A DNA stretch of 64,000 nucleotides from Haemonchus contortus (lineage: Eukaryota > Nematoda > Chromadorea > Rhabditida > Trichostrongylidae): positions 12,068,091 to 12,132,090 of the forward strand of contig LS997564.1 in the NCBI GenBank assembly GCA_000469685.2, read 5' to 3'. Within the stretch, counting starts at the first letter, position 1; every line of letters starts with the position of its first letter. Of this stretch, positions 48,901 to 61,132 are shown piece by piece. The notes under the pieces are model-generated. The model was not told the origin of the DNA and did no database searches. It worked only from the letters and a program-made list of their open reading frames with translations. A program made the translations under genes and the position numbers.

Positions 48901-49411
48901 TTGAATGCACAGTTCAAGATAAGAAAGGTTTTCAAAATTCCCAGTCAGGACGAATCTGTAGAGGAGCGCTGTGGGGTAGAAAAAAGGTATTGATAGGGCG
49001 CAGCAAAGGGTGAAAATCGGTTTTGTCGATGTCCAAATCGAAAGGGGATGAGTTTTCACGGCGATTCTACGGATGCACCTTTCACAACGGAGCACAAGTG
49101 TTGAAAACCCAGACAACTAGACGTGGCCTATGACGACAGAGCAAATTCTTTATGCAATTGCAACAACTAAAGCCTCTGCAAATATGTACTCCTCTGATAA
49201 TCAAACCTACCTCATTCAATATAAGGCGGAGAACTGATCCAAAGATATAAACGACGCTTTGAAGAATGAGAAAGTTCTGATAGTGGTTGAGGGAGATAGC
49301 ATTCATCTTTATACGCCGTATTATATATCCATGAATGAAGACTGAAGAAGTACACGCTATGAGCGTGTTGATATACCCGAACATTTCCGTAGCCGACTCA
49401 GCTGAAGTCAT
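45971..49411 (-). CDS. Seven-transmembrane chemoreceptor, M-type C
   Basis: Six exons, in transcript order: 49411-49211, 48655-48498, 48435-48345, 48131-47976, 46712-46593 and 46126-45971, for 293 aa. It starts MTSAESATEMFG; exon 2 has MLLTLFNIHRVLLFL; exon 3 YMVGLPIAFFGTILVGVSS; exon 4 HFRVNFYSDVIRRAQNKMSK; exon 6 IWFPVLIGFIIRWS. Donor 2 is GCAAGT. It is the most compact M-type gene although intron 4 contains a 592-bp MITE. A P-type remnant converges on it from 45338. The same receptor role is inferred as for the other members. Confidence 0.86.
47238..47829. mobile_element. GGCACAG-type MITE in intron 4 of M-type C
   Basis: The left end AAATGCACAGTTCACGATAA and the right end TTATCTTGAGCTGTGCCTTT are inverted. 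The 592-bp body is non-coding, with open segments that I take as chance. Confidence 0.65.
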
Positions 49412-51279
49412 TGCTCTGCAAGGAAAAAAATTTAGCTTTCTAAACTAAGTGGGAGGGGAGCACCGTTAATGGAATACTTCAACCGGATAAAAGGGTTATA
49501 TCTTAAGTTGTGCCAGCACTAATCAAAGCCAAGGACGACATTACAGCAAGCATACATAGGTGGGTTATTGAGCCTAGCAATTTAGAAGCTTCTCATTCCT
49601 GAATGTTTTTCAGGATACAGGAGCTCTAGTGTTCGTGAAGCTATGCTTTCACATTACATGGCAATTCATAATATGGCGACAAACAGCAAATCTGTGAATG
49701 GAAATGATTGATAACATTTTTTACTCAATAGAAGAACACCTGCTAATTGCTACTGATTGACTAGCTAGATAACTCGAATTAGAGAAAGAAAAAGCCTTAA
49801 AGGTCGTTGATCCGATAGCCATTCAGAATCCCAGACCTACATACAATACTTAAAGTTAAGTTTAATCATTCTTTTGTGCGCCCTAGGGACTTGAGGAATT
49901 CACTAATTGTGTCCATAAAATCTTTCGAAATTGTTTTATGTACAACGAAAAGAATCATCAATCAAACAGGATGGAAGGAAATTCGGAAATAATTGATAAG
50001 TTAAAGTAAGGGGCCGAAATTTATCACAACTACTACATACACTAAAGGTGGAGGCAATATTGTGTCGAATGGAGCATTATCATACACACGTGATCGAAGG
50101 ACCGAATCTGGTATCGATAAAAGGTATATGTTGATTGGTACCATACTCGTCTGTGAGAATGAAAGCCTGACTTATACTTCGACTGGCCAACGCAAGTCAC
50201 TGCATAGGCCACATACGCATTCAAAGCACCACTACGACCTCGAAAGGAAACATGTGTGTTCTATTATACTATACTGTAAAATCAAAGAACATCCCGTTAA
50301 AGTATGTAGTTTCATCTCAGCCTTTGTTCAGAACAATTTCTTACTTAATTCTCTTTGATATTTTTGTTTCTGACATCTAAAGTTTCAACACTGAATCCTG
50401 AAATCACCAGATGTCAGAAGTCATTTTAAAGGTAAAACAGACGTAGAAAAGGCTGGTTGGAATAAGAAAAGGCTCGTTCACGTGGTTTCATTCTTCTATC
50501 AGTTTTCCTGCTTCTAGTATTATCAAACTTTCGGATTTTTAAATCGTCTGAGCACTTAGACGCGCTCAGCTTCAGGGCCCATTGCGTTGAAAGGAGAGTG
50601 TTATCTCAGTGATGCGTACGAGTTTTGGAACATGCTTGAGAACACTTTTTGAGATCACAGAGAAAGCTCAGAGTAGTTTCACGGTGAATTTCAATGATCA
50701 GGTGTGAGGGACAGCGTTTCACATGAAAAAGAACGAGTTTGCTTTAATTGAAATTCAAGGGAACGTAACAAGATAATCTGTACAACTCAGTGCTCAAGTC
50801 CCTTTCAAAGGAACAAATGTGCGAAAGGATCAGAGAGGAAATCGAGTGCAAATCCTCTCCAGGAAGTTCATAATTTACCCATCCCCATCTTCGTTCAGTG
50901 TTTCATTCTATTCCCAATCTATTCTGGGCATTATGATATGCTTCTAATTTGACTCATCACCAACATTTGTCATTCTCCTCACTATTAATTGGTATGACAG
51001 TTCCCTACTGGATCTCTTGACGGAATCTGTTGTCGTGCACATCAAGGATACTGGCCAGGTCTATCCATCGAGAGGTATCGTAAGCAAGCCGGGGGTCTAT
51101 CACTCGATCGTCGCTACCTATGGCCTACTATCACGCCGTTTGCATCGCAATCAACCAACCTTTCGAACAGTGCCTAGCTTACTCCATCGCATCTCAAGCT
51201 TTTCCATTGATTCGTTACACAAAAAAACCGTCACAGTCAGGTTACTTTGCGCAAAACATCGAGGATACTACTTACAGCT
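49412..51279. other. Upstream region of M-type C
   Basis: Matches the upstream regions of M-type A, B and D. It contains an inverted R3 copy (50060-50235). No gene recognised. The 50905-51290 part corresponds to 40168-40740 and 63330-63690. Confidence 0.55.
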
Positions 51280-51717
51280 ACCGTAAATAGGGATGTATGC
51301 CAAAGTACCTAATTATAAGAAGGATGGACCCCGAGTAACCTGGGTGAGCTTGAGCAGGGACAGTGCCCGCGCACAGGTTAAATGTTGGCTATGTATTTGT
51401 ATGTGTGTATATTCAGTCACCGTAGTAGATTCCTATTTGTACATTTTTTACCCGCACATATTTGACAATTTACTTCTTTTCACCTCTCATCGTTGTAGAT
51501 CGTAAATGTGAATTTTTACTCGTGTATTAGGTGCCACTTGTAAAAACTTCATGCGCCTTTGTGAAAGGGGCAAGCACAGTCTAGGTTAGGATTGCAGATC
51601 TCTTTGGAATGCTTTGTAAGGTAAAGGTCAACTTAGTGTTTCCTCGGATGCGCTAGCAAACGGCCACTGCCGTCTAGCATCTGTTAATAGAGATTTCGGG
51701 CTATTCCCTAACTATTA

Positions 51718-52286
51718 GGTTGATGCATAATTATTGGGATTCTTTTCAGCAAATTTTACTTACAGGAACGATAGAAATATTTAGCAAAGACATGTTCAAA
51801 TAATTACTCCGGATCATATCCACCATCTATGTCAAGCGCGGCTTCCCATTTGCTAGGCAGTCGGATTCCACATTAGAAGACTTTTCGAATCTTGGAGGCG
51901 ATCCACATCTTGACGTCGGCCATCAAGCCATCCATTTCGTCAAAGTTGTTTGTCAGCCAATTTTTCAACAGGCAATTGATGTAATAATCGATAGTAGTTT
52001 CTGTTGGTGAATATGGTGACCGTAGGAGCAGATTCCATCCTTGATTTGGCTTTGGCTGACGGTTCCGCCGACGAGAAGTTCATTGGGATCACTTCATGAC
52101 AGTGATCCCTTCCAACTTTTCTCGAAATAATAGAGTGTGATGTCGCGTATATGGAGATGACTTTCTAGATGTATTTCTGTTAAGGAAAGCAAGAAGATTA
52201 TTTCTATCGAAATCCCAGTTCAACATTCAAATTGTATCAAGAGAAAAGAAGCCGCGAAAGAAATCCGCAGTAATTATGCATCAACC
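51718..52286 (-). mobile_element. Internally deleted mariner derivative, 569 bp
   Basis: GGTTGATGCATAATTA at the left end is inverted at the right end, and both ends abut TA. The minus strand still encodes a mariner C-terminus (FDEMDGLMADVKMWIASKIR, LPSKWEAALDIDGGYDPE), broken by at least one stop. The N-terminal and catalytic parts are gone, so it could move only with help from a full-length relative. Confidence 0.8.
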
Positions 52287-52304
52287 TATAAAAAAACCAA
52301 GACT

Positions 52305-53262
52305 GGGCATTTATGGTGTGTTGGTGCCCTCCGTATTGCTACTCTGTAAAGGAGTACCCAGTATGAAGGCCATTGCACATAGTTATCATAATTATGCTGA
52401 AAATGTCAGTACAGTATCTCTTTCTATCTCTTTATCTGTATTCAAATCGATATGAACCGTCCCGCGATCCCGCACAATCGAAGTCAGCCGGATCTGCTTT
52501 TTTTTCTCTGAGCCTCCTCAAAAACATATTGTCTTTACAACACTCATCCTTTCGATCGAAGGCGTGAATCAAAAGGACAGTTTCGACTTTGCTGGTTCTG
52601 AGGACGGCCGATGACACCTTCGCTCTGATCTAACATTTACCTCGAAAGTGCGAGCCTAAAGGTAGCAATTAAGAATTGCCTTCAATTGCGCAATACTTAT
52701 TGAACCTGGTGATCAGGCTGATTCCTGACCTGTGTGATAGTGAGTTTGCACTGCCACATGCTTAATTGGTTTACTACAGTATCTGCACAAGTTTGAGAAG
52801 ACTTTTGAAGAAGGTGCTTAGGTCGACATTTGGAAATTCGTGAACCACAACCACATTTATATCCTTGAACTTCACGACTTCTCGAAAGTCAACGTCCCTT
52901 TTTCTGAAAAATACGAAACTTCAGAGAGATAGCGATGAGCGAACTTATGAGTAAAAAAGTTGTGTAATACTATCGAGCCTACAAATGGCTCTGTACTGTT
53001 CTCAATGGCGAAAGAAGCGTTTGAAAATTGGCTCACTGTCGCACTTGCAAAGTAACTGACCATTTTTTGCGGAAAGATACGAAGGGGAGAGCCATAGTCC
53101 ATGAATGTTTTTGCCAAATAAATAGTTCTGCTACTATTCCGATGGTACTCAGTTGTTATTGGTGCGCTCACTATACGGTGTATTTTGCTCCTCAAGCAAA
53201 ATAGGAATCTCAACGGAATCTTCATATCACGACCTTCGAATCGAAATGAAGTATCATACATA
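52305..53262 (+). pseudogene. P-type receptor remnant (exons 5-6), block 4
   Basis: The start of exon 5 (HGVLVPSVLLL-like, 52305-52346) is separated from its end (about 52718-52742, CTGTGTGATAGTGAGT) by about 370 bp of unrelated insert. The exon 6 region (53122-53260) keeps FRWYS-like codons after a lost acceptor (CCAAATAA) and has shifts. The mariner derivative sits directly upstream, in old intron 4 DNA. Confidence 0.75.
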
Positions 53263-53830
53263 GTTTGATATTTGTACGCTTCTCCAGGTTTCCACTATTA
53301 TGACATTTCAACGACCACTACTCAACCTTCAATTATTTCAGAAGTTTTAGTGAACTTCAGGTCGTCCGCAATGAGGCAAATCCAGTTGAACGAACAAAGT
53401 CCCTGAATAGGAAGAACCCAGATTTTTGCATTAATAGGAAGGATCCAGAATCGATTCGAGCTTTTCCATAATCTTGGCTCAAACTTGGAAAGACGGGATT
53501 CATTGACAGGCTGCTTTTCAAAGCAAAGATAAAAGTGAAAAAAGGAGCATCATAAGGTTAAAAGCTTCATGCGATAGTGCAAGACAGCAGAGCAACGGAA
53601 AATAAAAGTACATAGTAATGCATAGTGTTGTCTTATAAGAACGAAGCGTGAATTTTTCTGTGTAGTGAGTGAGATACTTCGGCGACAAATGAGGAATTCT
53701 GAGTCACGGCTGACTATCGTTTCAGATTTTCTGGAAGCTGGAGGTCCTCACTGGATACTTCACTGCTCTGCCTCATAGATGGATTTCATATCACTGCTTG
53801 ATAAGCACGACTGCGTACTTGCGTTTACTT

Positions 53831-56800
53831 CTACGTCTCTATGTTTTCCTTCGCTTTCACAACTGCCATCTCATTTGGAACCCTGCTGGGTCGGTGGCTC
53901 TGTTTGATTGTGAGAAGACCAGATATTGACCATTTAATTATGAAACCGATAAGAACAGAAAACCATAAGAATACCACATATATGACCTGCAAATTCATCG
54001 AATATTGGTGGTGAAGCGATCAAAAACGGAGTTTTGACAAATTTCTCATTGAAAGATGGTCATGGTATAGTAATCAAGGTTTGTTAATTTAGTATACTGT
54101 GAATTATAAAGAAATGTAAGGCTTTTCCAGACCCTTCAGGTAAAAGATGACGATATTTTTTTTTAGGAAATGAGTTCAGAAGTGTTCATGCTTGGGGAAC
54201 GCCAATCACCTCCTAACACGGAGCAAGCACATTCAGATAAATACGTGACAGGCATTTCACCATTCCACCGTTGACCGCCTGACCGGAAGATAGCATCAAG
54301 CGACTATGGACATGGAAAAGCGCATGCAACCTGTTTTTCCTTTCCTGAGTCACAAGGATGATGTCAGAACTGATTTGAAATATACTACATCGAAACTCTG
54401 GATCACCACTCCTAGACTCTTTGATCTTCTGTTCCAATGGAGCTGTTCGAAGTGAAGGAATGTCGTGTGAAGCTTGAGCTCCGAAGAGAGTTCTGGCTGA
54501 GGTGGAAATGGGTCAGTGGGGAAAAATATGGAAGATTTTCAGATAGAAGTATTTCAATACGAAATAGTAAGAATGGTGATTCAATGGAGCCCCAACACAG
54601 ACAGCCCAGAAGTACAGAAGGTACTTGTACTACGTATGAGTTTTAAGAGAATTCTATTACTGACCACCATGTATATTCCAAGGACTTCATCCGCTGTACT
54701 CTCGCTGAGACGAAATAGTGAAGCTACGAGAGATATAATTGGTCCGATGCTCATGATTCCTAATGTAGTAGTTTGTACAAAAATCTGAAATGTTCATTCT
54801 CAGTGTTGTTCTAGATCCGAATCCGTCTTCTGACTCTGCAGTTTGATTTTCACAAACTATATGCGGTGAAGAATTCTTTACTCCATGAGTCTACACATGA
54901 AAGGCTTTATCTGCTCAGCAGCTCCCCAGGCTCCCACACATTATTGCTATTTTGAGAAATCAGACTGACAACGAATATCCAGTCGTGAAGCAATGTAGCT
55001 CCGAATCATAGGAGGAACGTGTTCCTGCTCAATGTAACAGTTTTTCCGTACAGCTTGCAGGGATGAAATTCTCTAGACCGGCAGTAGCAGGAATTACCTC
55101 CCAGTGTGCAAAGGTCGCTTAGAACCAAAACGGTGGGACTCTACGCTTTTTCTCCCCCGGTCCCGTTTGTGAAGGGCCCCTCGCTCGGCTTCTATTCAGA
55201 ATCGCATTGGCGCGTTCATGTGCGGCCAGCCAATGTGCAAGTCAGCACTTCTATTCTCATGACTCAATTCGCTCTTCGCCAAGTATTTTCTGTGCTTCTG
55301 CTCGACTTCAACGGATTCACGCTTCGCTCGCTGTGGCACGTGGGCGTTTTCGTTCGTCTCGAGTGCCACCACAGACGGTAATTCGCTGTTTTTTCATTTG
55401 CTTTGTGAGTGTCAGCGGAACGTTTGTCGCTGCGGCTTGATTGATTCGAGTCGTGATCATTGATCAATTCATATATGTACTTGCATTGGATGTACGCAGC
55501 GGTGCCTCGAGAAGCGCTAACGGGCAGAAGCAAGGCGAGCCAGGAGCGGTGGATATGGTGCTACCCAAGGAGTTGCAAGAGCAAGTGGAGGCCATAACGA
55601 AGTCTAGCCGGATTGTTGATGTTATAAAAAGGTAATTACTGTGATCACACGTGAACTCCAGTCAGTTCGCTTGGAGAACATCGAGCTGAGGCAAGAATTA
55701 GATTGTGTTCGCAAGTTAGTGCCTCGCGAGTCGCCACCTGTCACTACCGTTGATACTTCGTCAGAGGATCGAAGTCGAACGGCTTCTGGTAGTGTTCCTG
55801 CTTCTACTGAAGCAGGGCTACCCTACCAGGAAGTGGAGAGACTCCGGTCTATTGTTATTAGTGGCGTACCTGAAGAGAAAAGTCAAAGTACACGGGGACG
55901 CCTTTCATACATTATGCTAGTTTATGTAATATTTTAGAATTTCTTGGCATTGAATGTAACCCCATGCGTGTATACTGTCTAGGCAGGCCTCTAATAGGCA
56001 AGGATAGGTTGTTAAAGGTTGTGCTACCGTCACGAGTTTTCCAACGATCTGCGGCGAAAAGGGCCTCACGGCTCCGCGACTTTACTATGTCCCTTACTCC
56101 AGAGCGAAGGAGCCGTAGGCGTGAGGAACGCAGCCGCATGACTAGGCATGAGGAAGGTACACCACCTGCCAATGGTGGTTTAACCGGCGCTTCCGAGCCT
56201 AGTTATGTGGATGTAGCATCGAGGAAAACTGAGGGCGAAAAACTATGACATTTTTGCATTTTCGAAGACATGGTTGAAGCCAAATCACACTTTAGCCGGT
56301 GTACTTGACGCGGTTGTGGACCCCTACGTCGTAGTTAGATGTGATCGTCCTAAAAAAACCTGGTAGTGGTGTCATTCTTCCATCTCAACGCTATTTCCAG
56401 TATTTGCGGAATCAGTTGGAGTCATTCGATATGTATTCTGTGACGCAGATGTATTCTGTGACGATTCCAGTTTTAGAATGATTGTGGTTTATAGAGCACC
56501 CTCGTGCTCCAGCGCAAACTCCGAATTGCTTGTAAAAGATCTTAGTGACCTGATATCATGTGAGAAACATAGTGTAGTACTCGATGATTTAAATTTGCCG
56601 GAACTTTATGACCAGTCAGAAGGCTGTCCTCATTTTGTCGATAAGGTCTATACGAATGAGCTAGTTCATTGCCACAATCTTACACAATATGTCAGAAGAC
56701 TCACCAGGGGTAACAACATTCTTGTTTTGGTTTTCTCCAATACGCCGCATTTGGTAAGAGCTTCCAAAGTTGTCCCACCTGTAGGTTTAAGTGACCGCCA

Positions 56801-59800
56801 TAGCATTGTTTTTGAAATCATAAGACAGTGCGTCTTCAGGAAGATTATGGAAACGTCCCTGATTGGTTTTCGCCGTCTGTTGAACCAATGAAGGAGGTTT
56901 CGTGATTCATCGCCTCTGAGCTATATGAGCTGATGATGATACGGCCTGCTTTTTCCTCGGTCACCCCTGATTTTGTGCCATTCCTTATTGTACAACGCCG
57001 CTGCTATTTGTGGTCCTCTTGCCTACATCTATAATCAGTCGTCACGCTCCGGTGAGGTACTCGTGCTCTGGTAACATTCCTATGTTACTTCGCTACTGAA
57101 GAAAGAGCCATCCTGGAACCCTGAGAATTATCGCCCCGTAAGCACTACGTCTTTTTTCTGTCGGCTATTTGGGAAAGTCCTGAAAAAGCATGTCAGTCGT
57201 CACTTGTCTATAAACCATATTGTTTCGAGACACCAGCATGGTTTTACTCCTGGTCTTTCTGTTGAAACAAATATGATTGAGTGTCTGGATGATTGGACAG
57301 AAGCTCTTGATGAGGAGCTTTCCTGTGACGTCAATTACGCTGTCTTTGCCAAAGCTTCCGATAGGGTTTCGCACAAGAAACTGATCATGAAGCTGAAGGC
57401 CTTGAAATTTCACCCGATCATTACGAAATGGATCTCAGAGTATCTGAGTAATAGAACGTTTCAAGTTAGGATTGTCCAGTCCTTTTCGGAAATCCGGCGG
57501 GTAATAAGTGGTATGCCCCAAGGAGCGTGCTGTCACCGGTGCTTTACAATATTTTTACGGCTGAGCTTCCCGATATGCTTCGTGAAGTGGGCGTCACTCC
57601 GAAGGTGGATACTGACGACATAAAAATCTATAAGGCAATTTCGGTGGAAGCAGTCCCTCAAGAACTACAAAGAGCAATTGATCTAACGGTGAGCTAGTCG
57701 AAGGATTGGCAACTGCCTATAGCGCCCCACAAGACAGTGTACATGCAACTACGCTCTTGCACATCACCAACGCGCACGTACACTGTTAATGGTGTCCCAA
57801 TCTCTGCTGTGCAATCCGTCAGAGACCTCGGCTTTATTACAACGACAGACTGGACTTCACGGAGCACAACAAAACGAGGATCAGAGTAGCCAACTTCGGA
57901 AATTCCAAATTATTAAAGGGCTGTCTTTAGCTAATAAAAGAGCCCTGTTGCGTGCCTACAAGTCGTATGTGCGACCCCTGGTCGAATCCAGCGATTCGGT
58001 TTTCAACAGCATTAAAAAGAGGCATGTCTACGTGCTTGAAAAGGTTTAGAAAAACTTTACTCGTAAGCTGCTCATTCGAACTGGTGGATTTTTGTACTCC
58101 AGAATACCAAAGGCTGCTATCAGGATTTAGTATCTTGGACTGACATTTTGAGAAACGCGAAGCAGGGTTTTCGATCTTTATATGGTTCACAAACTTGCAC
58201 GGCACGTGTGGTCACGGTTCCAATGTCTTCAAGCTGACACATTTGAGACTAGAGGTGGCTGCATGAACATTTCTTTGGCACGTCCTAAAACTAACTTGCG
58301 AGCGAGTAAACTTTACCTTCAGAGCTGTCAGTGAATATCCAAAAGTGGTGAAAAATATACCCGTCTCTTCGTCGCTAGCACAGTACAAACCAGTAGTTAA
58401 GTTGCTGCTGAAGGGAACTGGTCCTAACGTTTCTTGAGACTGATTACTAATTAATGTATCTTTGTATTGCGCATTGGCTGTTTGTACAAACGTTCAATAT
58501 TTACGTTGTGTTATGTTTTCTTTCTCACGTTTGCCTTCCGCAGGCAAAATAAACTTATAAACTTATGACGGGTCTGGTAGCAAATAACCGCTCGACTTTA
58601 TGAAAAGCTCGGTTGGCCCAGGCGGATATCGATTCGGGGTGCGAACCAGTAACCATGGGCGTGGTACAGTGCACTACTTTCCTCTATACCACCTCCGCCA
58701 GTTGCCAATGAAAGTTCCGGTATACTCTCCCCAATCATGCGCTGCGCTCGCCGCGCGTATCGCAAAAATGCAATGGAAGATTGGAGCGAGCAATTTGTGA
58801 GTTAGGGAGCCCCTGAATTCTTCGAGTTTGCTGGCCGTTCCCTTCAATTTCAATGCGGTCATTATCGTCGGTAACATAGGAGGAGTCTTTCCAAATAGTC
58901 AAGCTTATTGAACACAACATAATGTTAGCACTCTATTCCCTAATGAGGTAACTATGTCAGAAATTCTTCAAGAAGGGGAAGAAGAAGTGAAAAAGTTAAC
59001 AAATTTCTCTGCCGATTTCGATTGAAATGTCTTAGCTGCTATCTAAATACATTACTTCGAGGAGAAGTTATCCCTCGTTGAGAATTTCCTAATCAAGAAC
59101 ATCCAGTGATTGATCCTTCCAAAATAAGACTGTAACAGACCTGTATTAGTAGGCCTTTCGACATTTTGTTTTGTGCTTTCCGAACCACAATGGAATAGTT
59201 GTTGAGTCGAAAGTGACGACGTAGAATAAAATAACATACGAGCACAATTGTCAGAGTAACAGCGTAGTAGGTGCAGGAAGAATAATAGGATATATCCTAA
59301 GCGAGAGCGGATTAGATTGACTTTTTTTGAGTTTTTCTTCTATGGAAAATCGGGCAGGATTTGATCATTCAGTACAACAGTTTTCCACAAATTCTAGGAT
59401 TCCGCTATCAAACATGGCCGGATACCAATGGTGAATAACACCATTTTACCACCCCTTGTACACATGACCATCGCGGGCTTCTCTACTACTATTTCACTAC
59501 TACTCTGTATAACCTCCGTTCGAGCCTCCTTGGTTACATCTGGTTAGAGAGGATACGCAAAAAGCGAACTCTATTCATTTCACCCATAAGCATTTATTCG
59601 ACCCCTTACAGCCTGGTCAAAACCACCGTCCATGGGGAAGAATAACGCCTTCCCAGGTATCGGGATCCTTGAGCTCGTTCCATGACTTTTCTAGACAATC
59701 TATAATCTCCCTCTTTTCTGCAGTGTCGACAATACCCCATCTACTCGTTATAAGTGGAATGCCTTTTTGGGTGTTGATACTTCCGCTCACAAGTCTTGTC

Positions 59801-61132
59801 AGAAGTCCGAAGTACTCCTCCGCTCAAATTCCGTTAAGGGAGTCTGCGGAATCTTGAGGGCATATTGTGCTCCCACATTTCTGGTACCGTCATTGCTATA
59901 CCATTCAGTTCTCCCTATCACTACTTTGAAATCAGAGGTCATATACAATTAGAAGCAGGCGTTGGACCAGTATAATCTTATCTTTCATGGATGTAATCTT
60001 TGAGTTTTCCACCGATATCGCAACCATTTATTTGCGAATTTTAAGGCGTGAGCGATACGTTCATTAGTAAAACCTCATCAAACCTACTTGAAAAAACGCA
60101 TCCAAAACCCCAACTAAAATCGAGCCGAAGAAGGCTATCGGTAAACCGATAATGTACAACAGTCCAATCTTTCGAGGCCTAAAAAGGGAGCCATGTATTT
60201 TTGTTCGACGACGATAAAATAACTTGCCTTGAGAAAATCAAAACTCGATGAATGTTGAATAGGGTCAGCAACATGACTTCACCAACATCTATAAAATCAC
60301 AAGCCGCACTAATCACTGATGTTAACCACGATGGTAGTACAAAAAAAGGATAACCGGTTCGGTCCTCCAACTTCAGTGTCGTTCTCTGGAAAAATTACGG
60401 AGTGTCGTTTTCTAAAAAACCGTCGGAAGGTACTTTCCATCTTCTCACTTCGACGTGAGTGTAATTCATTGTAGAGGTGGAAGTTTTTTGTCTAGCAAGA
60501 TTGGTTAATTTATCAAAACAGCCTAGCGTTACTTACTGATCGGCTTCGCAAGAAGCCCAGTGTTCTACCGTTCAGTAAGGTTTTTTATGAGTGCCAGTTG
60601 AATTCGCTTTATTCCGTGAGATTTCTCTAGTTAGTTCAGATTGATTATTATCTTATTTTTTATCAAATGCACAACCTAAGTTGTAAGGGCTTCCTGGGTC
60701 TGCCAACAAGAAAGAGCCTGTGGACTCTTTGGGAGCGATGCCAGGTCGAAAAACAGTCTAGATAGGCGCAATAAGGACACGGATATCGCCTTAGGCCTAC
60801 ATACAGAGGGGACGAGTTTTCACGTCGTTTGAGGCCGCACCATTCGCAACGGAGCACGTGTGCTGAAGACCCGCTGCTGAAGACCAACGACCGGAAACTT
60901 GTTCATATACCCCTTCGATAATCGAGCCCACCTCATTCAATATAAGTCCAAGTACTGATCCAACGATATAAACCGTGCTTTGAAGAACGAGGAAGTTCCG
61001 ATAGTTTGTGAAAGAGGTAGCGTTCAGTTTTATACGCCGTATTATATATCCATGAATGAAGATTGAAGAAGAACACGCTACGACCGTGTTGATATACTGG
61101 AGAATTTCTGAAGTTTTCTCGGCTAAACTCAT
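53831..61132 (-). CDS. Seven-transmembrane chemoreceptor, M-type D
   Basis: Six exons, in transcript order: 61132-60932, 60385-60228, 60178-60088, 59296-59141, 54784-54665 and 53986-53831, for 293 aa with no stop. It starts MSLAEKTSEILQ; exon 2 ends FNIHRVLIFS with donor GCAAGT; exon 3 has LYIIGLPIAFFGSILVG; exon 4 HFRLNNYSIVVRKAQNKMSK; exon 6 VFLWFSVLIGFIIKWS. Intron 4 is 4.36 kb because of a 3.3-kb LINE insertion, yet the splice sites on both sides are intact (GTCTGT and TTTCAG). If the intron is still spliced, the gene is functional. Confidence 0.83.
55540..56248 (+). pseudogene. LINE ORF1-like fragment
   Basis: Open pieces 55641-55937 and 55964-56248, in different frames. LQSVRLENIELRQELDCVRK looks like a short coiled coil, followed by VISGVPEE and, in the next frame, a basic RSAAKRASRLRDF segment. 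This fits an RNA-binding ORF1 of a CR1/jockey-type LINE. The frame change breaks it. Confidence 0.6.
56248..56891 (+). pseudogene. LINE endonuclease fragment (EEP family)
   Basis: An apurinic-type endonuclease in two frames: NYDIFAFSKTWLKPNHTLAG at about 56250-56310, then IVVYRAPSCSS (56480), VVLDDLNLPELYD in place of the usual GDFN block, and GLSDRHSIVF in place of the SDH block near 56790. Key residues are partly changed, so it is inactive. Confidence 0.7.
57160..58143 (+). pseudogene. LINE reverse transcriptase fragment
   Basis: RQHGFTPGLSVETNMIECLD, then YAVFAKASDRVSH, where the first catalytic Asp is replaced by Val. SGMPQGA is followed by a frameshift, after which KVDTDDIKIYKA in another frame marks the usual FADD box. 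The C-terminal YVRPLVESSDSV and LEKV lie at 57960-58049, then RTGGFLYSRIPKAA in a third frame. The order is typical for a CR1/jockey-type RT. Confidence 0.8.
58690..59140. other. Remaining intron 4 of M-type D
   Basis: Right of the split R3 copy. No coding or repeat signature beyond intron sequence shared with M-type B. Confidence 0.4.

Larger units (their letters stand above)
40726..51279. repeat. Tandem receptor block 3
   Basis: 10.55 kb with the same order as block 2, holding M-type C. It is lengthened by the 401-bp foldback element, the nested Tc3-like element and the MITE in intron 4. Confidence 0.78.
55263..58564 (+). mobile_element. Decayed non-LTR retrotransposon (CR1/jockey-like), 3.3 kb
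   Basis: Inserted into an R3 repeat in intron 4 of M-type D. ATGA flanks both ends (55259-55262 and 58565-58568), and the uninterrupted R3 copy at 34780-35045 shows the empty site. The order is ORF1-like coiled segment (about 55540-56250), endonuclease (YDIFAFSKTWLKP near 56250, LDDLNLPEL near 56590, SDRHS near 56800), RT (57160-57660) and a C-terminal segment with YVRPLVESSDSV (57960). A TGCCTTCCGCAGGCA hairpin (58532-58546) and an ATAAACTT repeat tail close it. Many frameshifts make it dead. Confidence 0.87.
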
